Under the pieces are notes generated by a model, which saw nothing but the letters and a program-made list of their open reading frames with translations, was not told the DNA's origin and searched no databases. DNA of 64,000 bases from Haematococcus lacustris. Taxonomy: Eukaryota > Chlorophyta > Chlorophyceae > Chlamydomonadales > Haematococcaceae. Below are positions 45,201 to 55,794 of the stretch, piece by piece. Made by a program: the position numbers and the translations under genes. Position 1 is the first letter of the stretch; the number at the start of each line of letters is the position of its first letter. The stretch lies in the NCBI GenBank assembly GCA_030144725.1, contig JASKMD010000019.1, forward strand, positions 849,310-913,309, written 5' to 3'.

Positions 45201-48200
45201 CCCGCTGCCGCTCCTCCCGCCTAGCCCTCCTGTCATCCGGGGAGGGGCGCGGAGGTGCCCTCGCGGCGGTGTCAAGCCAGCGGGGAGGCTGACTACCCTG
45301 CAGCTCACCGGGCCCAACCCGCACCGTGCCGAGCCGGGTGCCCAGCCCGGTGGAGGGACCAAGCTCCTGGGCTGGGAGAGGGGCAACTGCGCCAGGCCCC
45401 GTGACCTCCGTGCGGCAAGGAGCGGTGTGGGCCGCTGCCTCGGCGTCCATGGGGTCAAGGGAGGGAGAGCTGGCGGAAGGTTCCCCACCCACCCACTGCC
45501 CGGCTGCGGCTAGGCCCCTAGCTGTGGCAGCTCTCAGCTTACGGGCAGCGAGCTTGCCCTTGGAGGCCAGCACCGCGCCCTTAAAAAGGGCCTTGCCCAG
45601 CAACCCCAAGTGCCCCGGGGAGCGCGGAGAGGCTGATGGGGGATTACCGGCAAGGGAGCCAGTGGCAACAGACCCCTCAAGAGGCACGGGATGGACAGCG
45701 GGAGGATAACCAAGGGGGGAAGGGGCGGCCCAAGGGGGGTTCAGGGGGGCAGAGAGCTGCTGGGGGGGAAGAGGGATGTGGGGGAGATGCACCCCTCGGG
45801 GCGGGACAGAGCAAGGCGCATGCGCTCGGGACACAAAAGCCCCCTGGGCGCTGGGCTGGAAGATGGTGGGCGTAGGGAAGAGGGTAGGGAGCACGGGTCG
45901 GGTAAGGCGAGGGCGATCCAAAACCATCGGAGAAGGCACGGCCCCAGCCCCAGCCCCAGCCCCAGCCCCAGCCCCAGCCCCAGCCCCAGCCCCAGCCCCA
46001 GCCCCAGCCCCAGCCCCAGCCCCAGCCCCAGCCCCAGCCCCAGCCCCAGCCCCAGCCCCAGCCCCAGCCCTAGCCCCAGCCCCAGCCCCAGCCCCAGCCC
46101 CAGCCAGAGCCCCAGCCCCAGCCCCAGCCCCAGCCCCAGCCCCAGCCCCAGCCCCAGCCCCAGCCCCAGCCCCAGCCCCAGCCCCAGCCCCAGCCCCAGC
46201 CCCAGCCCCAGCCCCAGCCCCAGCCCCAGCCCCAGCCCCAGCCCCAGCCCCAGCCCCAGCCCCAGCCCCAGCCCCAGCCCCAGACCCAGCCCCAGACCCA
46301 GCCCCAGCCCCAGCCCCAGCCCCAGCCCCAGCCCCAGCCCCAGCCCCAGCCCCAGCCCCAGACCCAGCCCCAGCCCCAGCCCCAGCCCGCGCCCCAGCCC
46401 CAGCCCGCTGCTGCTGCTGCTGCTGCTGGTGCTGCTGTTGCCGGTGCTGTTGCCGCTGCGGCTGCTGCTGTTGCTGTTGCTGCTGCGCTACAGGCACCAT
46501 CCTCGCCCCCTCTGTGCCAGCAGTGCCACCCCCTGCTGAGGTGCGCTGGTGAGGAGTGGCGGAAGCCTGCGGCTGACTAGCTGTGATAGCCCTGCCGTCC
46601 AGCGACTCTGCCCCTCCGCAATCGGGCCGAGTGGCCTCGTCTTGGGTAGCAGCGGGCGAGGCGGAGGGGGAGGAGAGGAGAGCTGATAGCAGCTCCGGCT
46701 GAGGGTCTAGGGTGCTCCTACCGGCTCGGAGGGCCCTGCTAGCGGCGGAGAACACGACGGCTAGAGCCTTGGCCCCCACATCCCCCGACTTACCTCCGGT
46801 GGAGCTGGTCATGTCCAAGCGGGGAAGAAGGGACCTCCTGCCTCGTGTAGGAGCTGCTGCACCGCCAAGCTGGAAAGGTCGACTCGCGGGCCCCTGACCA
46901 GAGGAGGGGGCGGCTGGGCTGCTCGGCGACAGACCCTGCGCCTCCTTCTCCCCCGGCTGCGCTGACTCACCCCTTGAGCACACCCGGGCAGCCCAGGACG
47001 GGCCCAGCCACGGAGTCCCCCCAGAAAGCTCTGTTGTAGCTGGGCCCCAGGAGCTATCGAACCGGGAAGGCCTTCCACGGGGCGGAGCAGACGGGTGGAT
47101 CCCGAGACCCTTGAGCCCTGGCCCTCTAGCCCCTGACTCATCCCCCGCCCCCGTAACAGCCTCTGTCCCCGCCCCCGCTCCCACCCCAGGGCTGTGCTGC
47201 TGCTGCTGCTGCTGGGTCACCTGGGCGCCCTGCGCCACCCGGGCCCCCTCATCCCCAGCGGTGCCACCCCCATCTGAGGTGCGCTGGAGGGGGGCGGCAG
47301 CAGCTGAGGCAGGGTTAGGGTCCCGGGAGGTAGGGCTGTGCTGCTGCCGCTGCTGGACCACCCGGGCGCCCTGCACCACCCGGGCCCCCTCATCCCCAGC
47401 CGTGCCACCCCCAACTGAGGTGCGCTGGAGGGGGGCGGCAGCAGCTGAGGCAGGATTAGGGTCCCGGGAGGTAGGGCTGTGCTGCTGCCGCTGCTGGACC
47501 ACCTGGGCGCCCTGCACCACCCGGGCCCCCTCATCCCCAGCCGTGCCACCCCCATCTGAGGTGCGCTGGAGGGGGGCGGCAGCAGCTGAGGCAGGGTTGG
47601 GGTCCCGGGAGGTAGGGCTGTGCTGCTGCCGCTGCTGGACCACCTGGGCGCCCTGCACCACCCGGGCCCCCTCATCCCCAGCCGTGCCACCCCCAACTGA
47701 GGTGCGCTGGAGGGGGGCGGCAGCAGCTGAGGCAGGGTCAGGGTCCCGGGAGGTAGGGCTGTGCTGCTGCTGCTGCTCAGCCACTTCGGCCCTCTGCGCC
47801 ACCCGGGCCCCCCCATCTCCAAGGGTGCTACCCTTAAGAGGTGAGATGTGTAGATGTTGTTGCCACTGAACTCCGAGCACCTCCCGAAGAGACCCTTCAC
47901 CTGTCGTGCCCTTGCCTGTTACCTGCCCCTCTGCGACTTGTAGGGCAAGGGGAACACCTGGAGGTTGGGCGAGGGGCTGAGCAGAGGGTGGTGGGGGAGC
48001 TTGCGCAGGGGAAGCACATGGTGGCTGGGCATGGGGCTGGGCAGAGGGAGGTGGGGGAAGTTGAGCAGGGGGAGGCGGTGGAGGTAGAGCCGGGGAGTGA
48101 CCAGCAGGCTGGGCAGGGGGCTGGACCGGGGGGTGGGGAGGAGGATGGGCTGGGGGTGGAAGGGGAGGTAGAGCTGGGGGGTCACCTGGTGACTGGGTCG

Positions 48201-49434
48201 GGGGCTGAGCAGGGTGTGGTGGGGTAGGTTGAGCAGGGGGGGGCGGGGGAGGTAGAGCAAGGGGGTCACCAGGAGGCTGGGAAGGGAGTTGGGCAGGGGG
48301 CTGAGGATGAGGATGGGAAGGGGGAGGAGGGGGAGGTTGAGCAAGGGTGTCACCTGGTGGCTGGGTATGGGGCTGGGCAGGGGGTGGAGGGGGAGATCGA
48401 GCAGGGGGGTCACCTGGTGACTGGGCATGGGGCTGGGCAGGGGATGGTGGGGGAGGTTGAGCAGTGGGAGGCGGGGGAGGATGAACGGGGGGTCCACCAG
48501 AAGGCTGGGCAGGGGGTTGGGGAGGAGGATGGGCAGGGGGAGGCGGGGGAGGTTGAGCAGGGGGGTCACCTGGTGGCTGGGCAGGAGCCTGGGCAGGGGG
48601 GGGTCCTTGGTCGAGCAGAGGCAGTGTGTCCCCCCACAGCTGCAGGATCTGCAGCTTGCCCCAGCCAGTAGGGGTGACATACACCTCAGGCAGCAGGGCT
48701 AGCTTCGGGTCCCCTAGAGGGGGCACCACGACAGCCTCCACTATGGCCCCGTTACCCCCTGGCGACTCCCAGAAACTGCTGGTGCGGGAATGGGCACCCA
48801 GCCGCTCGCTGAGCACGACTGCTGTGTGCAGGTCCAGGGCCTCCGGCAAGCCTGCTGTTGGGGCCGGGCTGACCTTGTACCCCACTGCCTTGAGCACCCC
48901 CTCTACCAGACCCTCCCTAGACGCCAGGGGGTAGTGGTGGTGGAAGACCAGCTTGACTGCACCTGGGGGGGGGCCATGGTCCATGGGCTCCACGGGCACA
49001 CGCACGCTCCGGCCAAAGAGAGGCACCTCCAACCACGGCTGGGAGATGAACTGGGAGTCCAAGGCCCTGCCCTCCATGCTGGCAGCATCATGCACGACCA
49101 CCAAACTGTAGTGGGGGTGGCCTGCAGTGTGGAGGGTGGAGAGGGAGGCAACAGCGCTGCCATGCAACTGTTTGTGAGCCAGCAGAGCTGTGCTGCAAGC
49201 CTCTGCGAGAGCCCAGGCATCTTCATAAGGGGCAGGCAGCAGGGGGCTAAGCTGCTGGAGCCGCTGCAGCTCCTTGCTGGCGACGCGCCCGATTGGCATG
49301 AGCCACGCCATGGGCCCGCCGACCAGGGGCTCTAAAAGGGGAGGGCATGGCTCCCGGGACAAGAGAGGGGCCCGGGACCACGCCAAGTGCCGAAAGACAG
49401 GCACAAGCTGCTGCGATCTGCAGCTGGCCTCCAT
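39271..49434 (-). CDS. LINE A polyprotein: ORF1-like region, endonuclease, reverse transcriptase, zinc-knuckle
   Basis: 3,387 codons from ATG 49434 (GTC-ATG-G context); the frame stays open up to a GTG at 49521. Order: unknown N-terminal domain (1-270); Pro-rich repeats (about 272-498); 47-residue repeats (about 545-745); Gln-rich and Ala-Gly tracts (about 975-1165); basic linker; APE-type endonuclease (about 1610-1870) with LNVQGL, E1646 in LQECH, D1762 in [13 protein letters not shown] and D1859-H1860; RT (about 2120-2420) with D2264 in [19 protein letters not shown] and YADD 2379-2382; Gly-rich insert; LGVPLG (about 2505); RGG-like linker (about 2860-2910); zinc-knuckle C3163-C3166-H3176-C3181. 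It would nick the target and reverse transcribe its own mRNA. LINEs of this type usually have two ORFs; here everything is fused. All catalytic residues I can check are present. Confidence 0.85.
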   Translation of the reverse strand: MEASCRSQQLVPVFRHLAWSRAPLLSREPCPPLLEPLVGGPMAWLMPIGRVASKELQRLQQLSPLLPAPYEDAWALAEACSTALLAHKQLHGSAVASLSTLHTAGHPHYSLVVVHDAASMEGRALDSQFISQPWLEVPLFGRSVRVPVEPMDHGPPPGAVKLVFHHHYPLASREGLVEGVLKAVGYKVSPAPTAGLPEALDLHTAVVLSERLGAHSRTSSFWESPGGNGAIVEAVVVPPLGDPKLALLPEVYVTPTGWGKLQILQLWGDTLPLLDQGPPPAQAPAQPPGDPPAQPPPPPPAHPPPQPPAQPSGGPPVHPPPPPTAQPPPPSPAQPHAQSPGDPPARSPPPPPAQPHTQPPGDTLAQPPPPPPSHPHPQPPAQLPSQPPGDPLALPPPPPPAQPTPPHPAQPPTQSPGDPPALPPLPPPAHPPPHPPVQPPAQPAGHSPALPPPPPPAQLPPPPSAQPHAQPPCASPAQAPPPPSAQPLAQPPGVPLALQVAEGQVTGKGTTGEGSLREVLGVQWQQHLHISPLKGSTLGDGGARVAQRAEVAEQQQQHSPTSRDPDPASAAAAPLQRTSVGGGTAGDEGARVVQGAQVVQQRQQHSPTSRDPNPASAAAAPLQRTSDGGGTAGDEGARVVQGAQVVQQRQQHSPTSRDPNPASAAAAPLQRTSVGGGTAGDEGARVVQGARVVQQRQQHSPTSRDPNPASAAAAPLQRTSDGGGTAGDEGARVAQGAQVTQQQQQQHSPGVGAGAGTEAVTGAGDESGARGPGLKGLGIHPSAPPRGRPSRFDSSWGPATTELSGGTPWLGPSWAARVCSRGESAQPGEKEAQGLSPSSPAAPSSGQGPASRPFQLGGAAAPTRGRRSLLPRLDMTSSTGGKSGDVGAKALAVVFSAASRALRAGRSTLDPQPELLSALLSSPSASPAATQDEATRPDCGGAESLDGRAITASQPQASATPHQRTSAGGGTAGTEGARMVPVAQQQQQQQQPQRQQHRQQQHQQQQQQQRAGAGARAGAGAGAGSGAGAGAGAGAGAGAGAGAGAGSGAGSGAGAGAGAGAGAGAGAGAGAGAGAGAGAGAGAGAGAGAGAGAGAGAGAGAGAGAGAGALAGAGAGAGAGARAGAGAGAGAGAGAGAGAGAGAGAGAGAGAGAGAGAGAGAGAGAVPSPMVLDRPRLTRPVLPTLFPTPTIFQPSAQGAFVSRAHAPCSVPPRGVHLPHIPLPPQQLSAPLNPPWAAPSPLGYPPAVHPVPLEGSVATGSLAGNPPSASPRSPGHLGLLGKALFKGAVLASKGKLAARKLRAATARGLAAAGQWVGGEPSASSPSLDPMDAEAAAHTAPCRTEVTGPGAVAPLPAQELGPSTGLGTRLGTVRVGPGELQGSQPPRWLDTAARAPPRPSPDDRRARREERQRVAQCRSRRGITQPATQPARGGPSRRRYGIPSSGSSSEEWEARRAGHQQAGRQRAAQLGHGSPHVRRYGLLSPSASLASSLGASSDSPVVESAGPREGRLRVPKRQQPEQAAQLGEEVEQLGPLPLRPPLAIYSREPRIRLRRPGAKLACIEAPPPPPPRPSSFARPASPSQPTRPPPHTRSPRGGKPGLAMQRPGVAARFLAVTLNVQGLAQPHKLQALLDWAADSPAQVVFLQECHRAESVWQWAEAQSGAKPAWRGQWFYTPGTGSSQGCLVLVKPSTILQGCTQVQLQAEGAQGRVLRVDGELAGRPVSLVCVYAPAQQAERPAFYAECLPACLPPAADRRLLLMGGDFNCILAPVDRVGIPQGSQHGEAWVGSRGQGAEQLRQLVAERGLVDPWRHLHPSKRDLTHFSERWQTGARLDRWYISEELVQWQMDSAIQGVLPVPTDHRPVSVAVCPPDLPLTVPAPWQLHPAHLDNPDLLDCLKVFLQAEAHHHEAASQLGLPRDGHRARWARIKQGMAMRAQHFLRAQRRAQRDLQQRREKAAAVARAHLVRQLVRVEREGEAEVQAAQHLGEAAALAGVGAREQGAQQSLLASAVLDQYYGDRSSFYFYHRDQPAHTPTLISSLQLPGQPGQPADLTTPAGVKAACRAFQQHYSAEEPTGVYAAKPVDTAARATLLGSLTSHLTPTQARAAEGPNGSPMLSEEELGRALQGCAHSKAPGLDGLPMEVYDRLWVELGRPLRAMLQEALADTTDPAPLAEFLTGIITLVPKAGKPRDQVAGYRPITLLNCDVRLVARAVEDRLQLPLDLLVSPSQSAFILGRDISDSVQFHLGLLEYLHQRGSPAWLLLLDLAGAYDNVSWGLLQDTMEAMGFCREGHVRWAQLLHRGATSQVLVNGHLTDSFPLASGLLQGSGASPLYWCIVLQPLVSYLSSLQLAGRISTPTIPSSPLAMHRAALTPALPSKEYADDLTIVVLDRVRDGKVVVEALGLFRAAGGPALSVSKSSALPCAQPEPGPGNQEGSGPEGAGRGGRGGDGWEGGGQGQVGEQGLGGGPGEGGGQGQQAGGREQGGEQEPEVVIPAVRVGVPVRHLGVPLGAASYTATSEAAFGGAAAAMMAASLPWRPQGLNLLGRVQVAQQCLASKSIYQMAFVQPSAPLAQAMALAVNRFVAASDLPQERSPNSSRLYPSKAICVMPRGEGGVGLPDLGVTSTAMLAKMLAQLWSPRVRPWQPLTHSLLADPSHGLSTWVITDPTAPPSRGISPRLQAHVAALAELKLFRAVPPASQSFFSVLAEPLWYNAQVRMNPAAREAAAEQGWTHVRHVREALHSPQLEGEARWAADLVRACLPEPWQGMVDRLQPPRPEWECLRVGPGVGFVMRRTPLLQPSHWVGPNGRLYPLDPTGQGPLGAFWAEEGAAWEPAAVARLNKPSYRLTPEERAIHLRPLPAQRHMAQEQAQGQELGGARGAGRGGGRARGRGGGRGRGRGGGGGRRGAGGGAGGQAVGPADEGPGTWPKEEWLLGPWAHLQLDPQVWGVGTTTLLDFSVKHARVRLHQLQRVSADPLYPPSGGLWPALWGVRPPRAAGEPEVAAVADGALRELELKWEASAQQVADQGAAGEREQQGRDAEERLPEEVQGSQPPRWLDTSARAHQRPSPQMRAAQRAERQLEAHQRRGGRQPVGQPAPRADTVDQLAVGVQAGQPCAKVWKELLDPTLRREHVIVAWRVLHASLMVRALWGHILKGAAAPGSSACRFCQPGPLETLTHAFMTCPAVVPAWEWVLDVYGRLTGTRPPSGDAMLLLSGRPTRGEAPPFQPPDSLLWLRLRVAYLGAVWRLRSSGAATALQPQQVARRVVEEVISTLATAVKRDWHRVGRDIRVGLCGAVPSTWFKGKDPELDAALFDQLWPEASGGWFATQPRRERRGGQEGAEGRVGAGGVEEERAAGRPRQGEGRAQGAGELFVRLSLQWPVPFPVVPA
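40700..40850 (-). other. RGG-like linker between thumb and zinc-knuckle (LINE A)
   Basis: The coded segment [20 protein letters not shown] is arginine-glycine-rich, like RNA-binding RGG boxes. The corresponding DNA is C-rich low-complexity sequence. It is where frames are most often lost in the truncated units and where the 579-bp deletion starts. Confidence 0.6.
45942..46406 (-). repeat. In-frame CCCCAG hexamer array (LINE A)
   Basis: About 77 tandem CCCCAG/CTGGGG hexamers with rare variants encode a run of roughly 155 alternating Ala and Gly residues in the LINE ORF. The unit is a multiple of three, so length changes keep the frame. LINE B has 477 bp here, 12 bp longer, with extra Ser variants. 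Confidence 0.93.
46407..46491 (-). repeat. CTG-type trinucleotide tract coding poly-Gln (LINE A)
   Basis: GCTGCTGCTG and related triplets on the plus strand encode [21 protein letters not shown] sequence next to the Ala-Gly tract. It is interrupted by CCG, GGT and TTG triplets. Confidence 0.85.
47197..47800 (-). repeat. 141-bp tandem repeats in ORF (LINE A)
   Basis: Four units at an exact 141-bp spacing encode a 47-residue repeat containing [20 protein letters not shown] and [19 protein letters not shown]. Units differ at a few positions, for example Ser-Asp versus Ser-Val before GGGTAG and AQVV versus ARVV. The first upstream unit is spaced 144 bp and is more diverged. Confidence 0.9.
47940..48620 (-). 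repeat. Pro-rich minisatellite in ORF (LINE A)
   Basis: Irregular repeats encode [24 protein letters not shown] sequence, about 225 residues. Disordered proline-rich linkers like this are common between the nucleic-acid-binding and enzymatic parts of retroelement proteins. Its function here is unknown. Confidence 0.85.
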
Positions 49435-50347
49435 GACGCGATAAGCCGAAGCAACCTGGAGGGCCACAGGCGCAGGCAACACGCGAGCTTGAGACGGGCA
49501 CAAACTATGGGTCAAGCGCACTGGTTGAGCACTTAACTCAGCCTTCCCCCATTGACCCGGGGGCTAGGCTTGGTTCTCAGGTACGCCGGCTCGCACTGAA
49601 TTCAGTGGAGCACACCCCGGCGGTGGGCCTCCGACCGTAGTCGTCTACTTTGCAGTGACGCGACAGGCGGCGGCAGAAGGCGAGGCACGCGGGGGGAGGA
49701 GGAAGGGGGGGAGAAGGAGAAGAGGGTGGGGGAAGGGCAGCTGGGCGGAAGCTGCAGCGGTTGAGGCGGTTGCCTCAGGAAACCGATAGCGTTGTAGGCT
49801 CCCGCGAACTGCTGGCTGTGGTCCGCACAAGAAGCAACAGCAGCTGCACACAGCGATAGCAGGAAAGGACCTGCGGCTGGAAAGGCTGCTAGAGGCGGTT
49901 GGAGCGGTTACACCTGCGGCAGCTGCGAGGTAGCGGCGGCTGGGATGAGGCGCTCAGGTGGCGGCGCCTGAGAGAAATGGCTGCGGCTGGCGCAACCTGA
50001 CAGACGTTAGGTAGCGGAAAGCCGAAAAGAGCAAAAGCGCTGCTGGCGGCTGCTGGCGGCTGGGTGGCGGCTGGTGGCGGCTGGCTGCGGCTGGCTGCGG
50101 CTGAGAGCAGACAGACAAAGACGACCACACCACCTTAACGCAGCTCCTGCTCCTTGCTGTTTAGCTGCTCCGCAGGCTGAAACTCGCGACTTGCTGCCTT
50201 AGCAACAAAAACTGCGAAACAACGCTCCTCCAGCTGCTCCTGCTGCGAAAACGCTAGCTGTGCTAACGGGAGGCGCTATCTCGCGACCCACGCGAAACGG
50301 CAGGCTGCGAAAAGTGCCTGGCGAAAAGTGCCTGTGCGAAAAGTGGC
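49435..50347 (-). other. LINE A 5' leader
   Basis: About 0.9 kb upstream of the ORF, expected to hold the internal promoter. Degenerate GGCTGCGGCTGG repeats lie at about 50040-50106. Three tandem copies of a GCGAAAAGTGCCT-like 13-14-mer lie at about 50306-50346, at the junction with the neighbouring unit. No promoter motif can be named. The boundary at 50347 is set by where homology to the 2,914 unit starts (GGGCGCACACCCC). Confidence 0.6.
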
Positions 50348-52138
50348 GGGCGCACACCCCTCAGCGCAGGCCACAGGCCCCCACTGGGTGGGTAGAGGGG
50401 GTCGGCACTGACGCGCTGGAGCTGGTGGAGGCGCACCCTGGCATGCTTGACAGAGAAGTCCAGCAGGGTGGTGGTGCCCATGCCCCACACCTGAGGGTCC
50501 AACTGCAGGTGAGCCCAGGGGCCCAAGCGCCACTCCTCCTTAGGCCAGGTGCCAGGCCCCTCGTCAGCTGGGTCGGCAGCCTGCCCTCCTGCCCCGCCCC
50601 CTGCTCCTCTACGCCCTCCACCTCCTCCACGCCCTCCCCCCCTGCCACCGCCCCGCTTCCTTGCCCGCCCCCCTCCCCTGCCCCCCCCCTGGCTACTCCT
50701 TGATCCTGCCCCTGAGCCTGCTCCAGCGCCACGTGACGCTGGGCGGGTAGAGGGCGGAGGTGGGTGGCTCGCTCCTCCGGGGTCAGCCTGTAGCTGGGCT
50801 TGTTGAGCCGGGCCACCGCTGCTGGCTCCCAGGTCGCCCCCTCCTTCGCCCAGAAAGCCCCGAGGGGCCCTTGCCCTGTGGGGTCTGGAGGGTAGAGGTG
50901 GCCGTTGCGGCCCACCCAGTGGAGGGCTGGAGCAGGGGGATGCGCCGCATCACAAACCCCACCCCTGGCCCAACCCTCAGGCACTCCCACTCCGGCTGTG
51001 GCGGCTGCAGGCGGTCTACCATGCCCTGCACGGGCTCGGGGAGGCAAGCCCTGACCAGGTCCGCAGCCCAGCGGGCCTCCCCCTCAAGTTCGGGGCTGTG
51101 GAGGGCCTCCCTCAAGTGGCGGACGTGGGTCCAACCCTGCTCAGCTGCTGCCTCCCTCGCTGCTGGGTTCATGCGGACTTGCCCGTTGTACCACAGCGGC
51201 TCCGCTAGCACCGAGAAGAAGGACTGGCTAGCCGGGGGCACCGCACGGAATAGCTTGAGCTCAGCCAGGGCCGCCACGTGAGCTTGCAGCCGCGAGCTGA
51301 TGCCTCGCGAGGGGGGGGCGGTGGGGTCGGTAATGATCTACGTGCTGAGGTTGTGGGACGGGTCTGCCAGCAGGCTGTGGGTCAGAGGCTGCCAGGGACG
51401 AACCCGGGGCGACCAGAGCTGGTGGCAGCGTAGGAGGCCGCCCCAAGAGGGACTTCCAAGTGGCGCACTGGCACCCCCGCTCGGACAGCTGGGATGACCA
51501 CTCCCGGCTCCTGCTCCCCACCCTGCTCCCGCCCGTTCTGCTCTTGTCCTTGCACGGCGCCCTCCCCCACCCCACCCCTGAGCCGCTGATCGCCCTCCTG
51601 CCCCTGCCCGCCCCCGTGCTCCTGCTCGCACGCCTGCCCCTCACCACCCCCTTTCCCCCCGTGAAACCCCCGACCTCCCCTCCCTGCCCCCTCGGGGCCA
51701 GAGCTTCCCTGATTACCCAGCCCGGGCTCTGGCTGGGTGCACGGCAGGGCTGAGCTCTTGCTCACACTTAGCGCAGGGCCCCCAGTGGCGCGAAACAGGC
51801 CCGGGGCCTCCATCACCACCTTTCCATCCTGACCCGATCGAGCACCACGATGGCGAGGTCGTCCGCATACTCCTTGGATGGGAGCGCGGGGGCCAGGGCG
51901 GCCGTGTGCATGGCCAGAGGGTTGGAGGGGATGGTGGGGGTGCTGATGCGGCCTGCCAGCTGGAGCGAGCTGAGGTAGCTGATCAGCGGCTGGAGCACGA
52001 TGCAGCAGTAGAGCGGGGAGGCCCCGCTGCCCTGCAGCAGCCCCAACGCAAGTGGAAAGCTGTTCGGTGAGGTGGCCATTGACCAGCACCTGGCTCGTGG
52101 CCCCCCGGTGCAGCAGCTGAGCCCACCGCACATGCCCC
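50348..52138 (-). repeat. 2,914-type unit, partial (flanks LINE A 5' end)
   Basis: RT-proximal part of a 2,914-type unit, starting inside the unit at GGGCGCACACCCCTCAGCGC and ending at the usual RT breakpoint. It includes the 579-bp segment and YADD. Confidence 0.88.
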
Positions 52139-55052
52139 CTTTTCTTTGTTTATGGAGGAGCATTACAAGAGAGTGAGAGTGACTAAAGAAAAGAAGAAAA
52201 GAGAAGACTATAACAAACAAGGTTCCCCCACACACGATCCCCAAGCACCCCACCCAAACACAGCGGTCCACACACCCCAAGCAAAGGTCCACACAGCCCA
52301 TGCAACCCCCTCCCTTGGACAACGTCAAGACACTCCCCCACACCAACGCCCTCCACCCTAGCTCTACTCACCTCCCCAGACCCTCCCCACAAACTACCCA
52401 CACGAGCCTAAGCCCAGCCCCTCGACCTGAAGCCTTAAACCCTACCCCCAGCACTCGAACCAAGACCACCTAAGCCCCCGGTCCCCTGACACCCAGTCAA
52501 ACCCCCGAGGCCTAGCCCAGCCCACCCAAAGAACGCACGAAGCCCCCAGCAGCAACCCTGCAGCTCAGGCTGGCTCGACGGGAAAGGGGACGGGCCACTG
52601 CAAGGAGAGGCGAACAAACAGCTCTCCCCCCCCTGCGCCCTGCCCTCCCCGTACACGTCCAGCACCCACTCCCAGGCTGGGGCCACGGCGGTGCAGGTCA
52701 GGAAGGCGTGGGTTAGAGTCTCCAGGCGCCCCGGCTGGCAGAAGCGGCAAGCGGACGAGCCCGGGGCAGCCGTACCCTTGAGGATGTGGCCCCACAAGGC
52801 CCCCACCATGAGGCTGGCGTGAAGCACCCGCAAGGCCACGATGACATGCTCCCGGCGAAGGGTGGGGTCTAGCAGCTCCTTCCACACCTCAACACACGCT
52901 GACCGGCCTGAACACCCACAGCCAGCTGGTCCACGGTGTCGGCCCGGGGGGCGGGCGGAGCAATTGCCCGCCTGCCCCCACGCCGCTGCTGGCCCTCTAG
53001 CTGCCGCTCAGCCTGCTCGGCCGCCCTCATCTGCGGCGAGGGTCACTGGTGCGCCCTGGCGGAGGTGTCAAGCCAACGAGGTGGTTGGCTGCCCTGCACC
53101 TCCTCGGGGAGCCGCTCCTCCACATCCCTGCCCTGCTGTCCCGCTCCCCCGCTGCCCCCTGGCCTGCCACCTGCTGCGCGCTGGCCTCCCACTTGAGCTC
53201 CAGCTCCCTTAGGGCTCCATCAGCCACCGCTGCCACCTCCGGTCCACCCGCTGCCCAGGGGGGGCGCACACCCCTCAGCGCAGGCCACAGGCCCCCACTG
53301 GGCGGGTAGAGGGGGTCGGCACTGACGCGCTGGAGCTGGTGGAGGCGCACCCTGGCATGCTTGACAGAGAAGTCCAGCAGGGTGGTGGTGCCCATGCCCC
53401 ACACCTGAGGGTCCAACTGCAGGTGAGCCCAGGGGCCCAAGCGCCACTCCTCCTTAGGCCAGGTGCCAGGCCCCTCGTCAGCTGGGTCGGCAGCCTGCCC
53501 TCCTGCCCCGCCCCCTGCTCCTCTACGCCCTCCACCTCCTCCACGCCCTCCCCCCCTGCCACCGCCCCGCTTCCTTGCCCGCCCCCCTCCCCTGCCCCCC
53601 CCCTGGCTACTCCTTGATCCTGCCCCTGAGCCTGCTCCAGCGCCACGTGACGCTGGGCGGGTAGAGGGCGGAGGTGGGTGGCTCGCTCCTCCGGGGTCAG
53701 CCTGTAGCTGGGCTTGTTGAGCCGGGCCACCGCTGCTGGCTCCCAGGTCGCCCCCTCCTTCGCCCAGAAAGCCCCGAGGGGCCCTTGCCCTGTGGGGTCT
53801 GGAGGGTAGAGGTGGCCGTTGCGGCCCACCCAGTGGAGGGCTGGAGCAGGGGGATGCGCCGCATCACAAACCCCACCCCTGGCCCAACCCTCAGGCACTC
53901 CCACTCCGGCTGTGGCGGCTGCAGGCGGTCTACCATGCCCTGCACGGGCTCGGGGAGGCAAGCCCTGACCAGGTCCGCAGCCCAGCGGGCCTCCCCCTCA
54001 AGTTCGGGGCTGTGGAGGGCCTCCCTCAAGTGGCGGACGTGGGTCCAACCCTGCTCAGCTGCTGCCTCCCTCGCTGCTGGGTTCATGCGGACTTGCCCGT
54101 TGTACCACAGCGGCTCCGCTAGCACCGAGAAGAAGGACTGGCTAGCCGGGGGCACCGCACGGAATAGCTTGAGCTCAGCCAGGGCCGCCACGTGAGCTTG
54201 CAGCCGCGAGCTGATGCCTCGCGAGGGGGGGGCGGTGGGGTCGGTAATGATCTACGTGCTGAGGTTGTGGGACGGGTCTGCCAGCAGGCTGTGGGTCAGA
54301 GGCTGCCAGGGACGAACCCGGGGCGACCAGAGCTGGTGGCAGCGTAGGAGGCCGCCCCAAGAGGGACTTCCAAGTGGCGCACTGGCACCCCCGCTCGGAC
54401 AGCTGGGATGACCACTCCCGGCTCCTGCTCCCCACCCTGCTCCCGCCCGTTCTGCTCTTGTCCTTGCACGGCGCCCTCCCCCACCCCACCCCTGAGCCGC
54501 TGATCGCCCTCCTGCCCCTGCCCGCCCCCGTGCTCCTGCTCGCACGCCTGCCCCTCACCACCCCCTTTCCCCCCGTGAAACCCCCGACCTCCCCTCCCTG
54601 CCCCCTCGGGGCCAGAGCTTCCCTGATTACCCAGCCCGGGCTCTGGCTGGGTGCACGGCAGGGCTGAGCTCTTGCTCACACTCAGCGCAGGGCCCCCAGT
54701 GGCGCGAAACAGGCCCGGGGCCTCCATCACCACCTTTCCATCCTGACCCGATCGAGCACCACGATGGCGAGGTCGTCCGCATACTCCTTGGATGGGAGCG
54801 CGGGGGCCAGGGCGGCCGTGTGCATGGCCAGAGGGTTGGAGGGGATGGTGGGGGTGCTGATGCGGCCTGCCAGCTGGAGCGAGCTGAGGTAGCTGATCAG
54901 CGGCTGGAGCACGATGCAGCAGTAGAGCGGGGAGGCCCCGCTGCCCTGCAGCAGCCCCAACGCAAGTGGAAAGCTGTTCGGTGAGGTGGCCATTGACCAG
55001 CACCTGGCTCGTGGCCCCCCGGTGCAGCAGCTGAGCCCACCGCACATGCCCC
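52139..55052 (-). repeat. 2,914-bp LINE-derived unit
   Basis: A complete unit, exactly the same length as 30339-33252 and nearly identical by eye. One visible difference is GGCGGGTAG near 53301, where others have GGTGGGTAG. Confidence 0.9.
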
Positions 55053-55322
55053 CTTTTCTTTGTTTATGGAGGAGCATTACAAGAGAGTGAGAGTGACTAA
55101 AGAAAAGAAGAAAAGAGAAGACTATAACAAACAAGGTTCCCCCACACACGATCCCCAAGCACCCCACCCAAACACAGCGGTCCACACACCCCAAGCAAAG
55201 GTCCACACAGCCCAAGCAACCCCCTCCCTTGGACAACGTCAAGACACTCCCCCACACCAACGCCCTCCACCCTAGCTCTACTCACCTCCCCAGACCCTCC
55301 CCATAAACTACCCACACGAGCC
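55053..55322 (-). repeat. LINE 3'UTR-only stub next to LINE B
   Basis: Array-style A-rich tail followed by the same 257-bp 3'UTR fragment as beside LINE A, ending at the same CACACGAGCC against a 16-bp poly(T). The shared junction shows that LINE A and LINE B were duplicated with their flank. Confidence 0.88.
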
Positions 55323-55349
55323 TTTTTTTTTTTTTTTTAAGGAAGAGCA

Positions 55350-55354
55350 TTACA
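55350..55354 (-). terminator. TGTAA polyadenylation signal of LINE B
   Basis: Same position relative to the poly(A) tract as in LINE A, 11 nt upstream. Confidence 0.72.
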
Positions 55355-55794
55355 GGAGAGTGAGAAAGACTAAAGAAAAGAAGAAGAGAAAGACTACAAC
55401 AAACAAGGTTTCCCCATACACGAACCCCAAGCACCCCACCCAAACACAGCGGTCCACACACCCCAAGCAAAGGTCCACACACCCCAAGCAAAGGTCCACA
55501 CACCCCAAGCGAAGGTCCACACCCCACAAGCAACCCCCTCCCAAGGACAACGTCAAGACACTCCCCCACACCACCGCCCTCCCCCCTAACTCTGCACACC
55601 TCCCCAGGCCCTCCCCACAGAAAACTACCCACACGAGCCCAAGCCCCTCCCCTCGACCTGAAACCTAGAACCCTGACCCCAACGCCCAAGCCAAGACCAC
55701 CTAAGCCCCCGGTCCCTGACACCCAGACAACCCCCCCAAGGCTAGCCCACCCCACCCACGGAACGCACTAAGCCACCACCAGCAACCCTGGAGC

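Larger units (their letters stand above)
38799..50347 (-). mobile_element. LINE A: apparently complete L1-like retrotransposon
   Basis: It runs from a leader at about 50347 through a giant ORF to a 3'UTR of about 455 bp with TGTAA and a 16-bp poly(A). It carries an apurinic-type endonuclease and a reverse transcriptase in one frame, with no RNase H seen. Both flanks are LINE-derived: a 3'UTR stub on one side and the middle of a 2,914-type unit on the other. These flanks do not join into a continuous empty site, so no target duplication can be shown and a target deletion or later recombination is likely. It is a candidate source of the surrounding fragments. Confidence 0.85.

Noticed and set aside
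45691..46552. Plus-strand ORFs coding (Ser-Pro)n and (Pro-Ala)n
   Set aside because: Antisense of the LINE hexamer array; only the minus-strand frame has flanking conserved domains.
47300..47340. TTAGGG-like telomeric motif (GGGTTAGGGTCC)
   Set aside because: A single occurrence inside the 141-bp coding repeats; there is no tandem telomeric array.
39271..49521. Start of the LINE A ORF at GTG 49521 and of the pogo ORF at GTG 6498
   Set aside because: Non-ATG starts are not expected here. The first in-frame ATGs (49434 and 6531) have acceptable context and lose no recognised domain.
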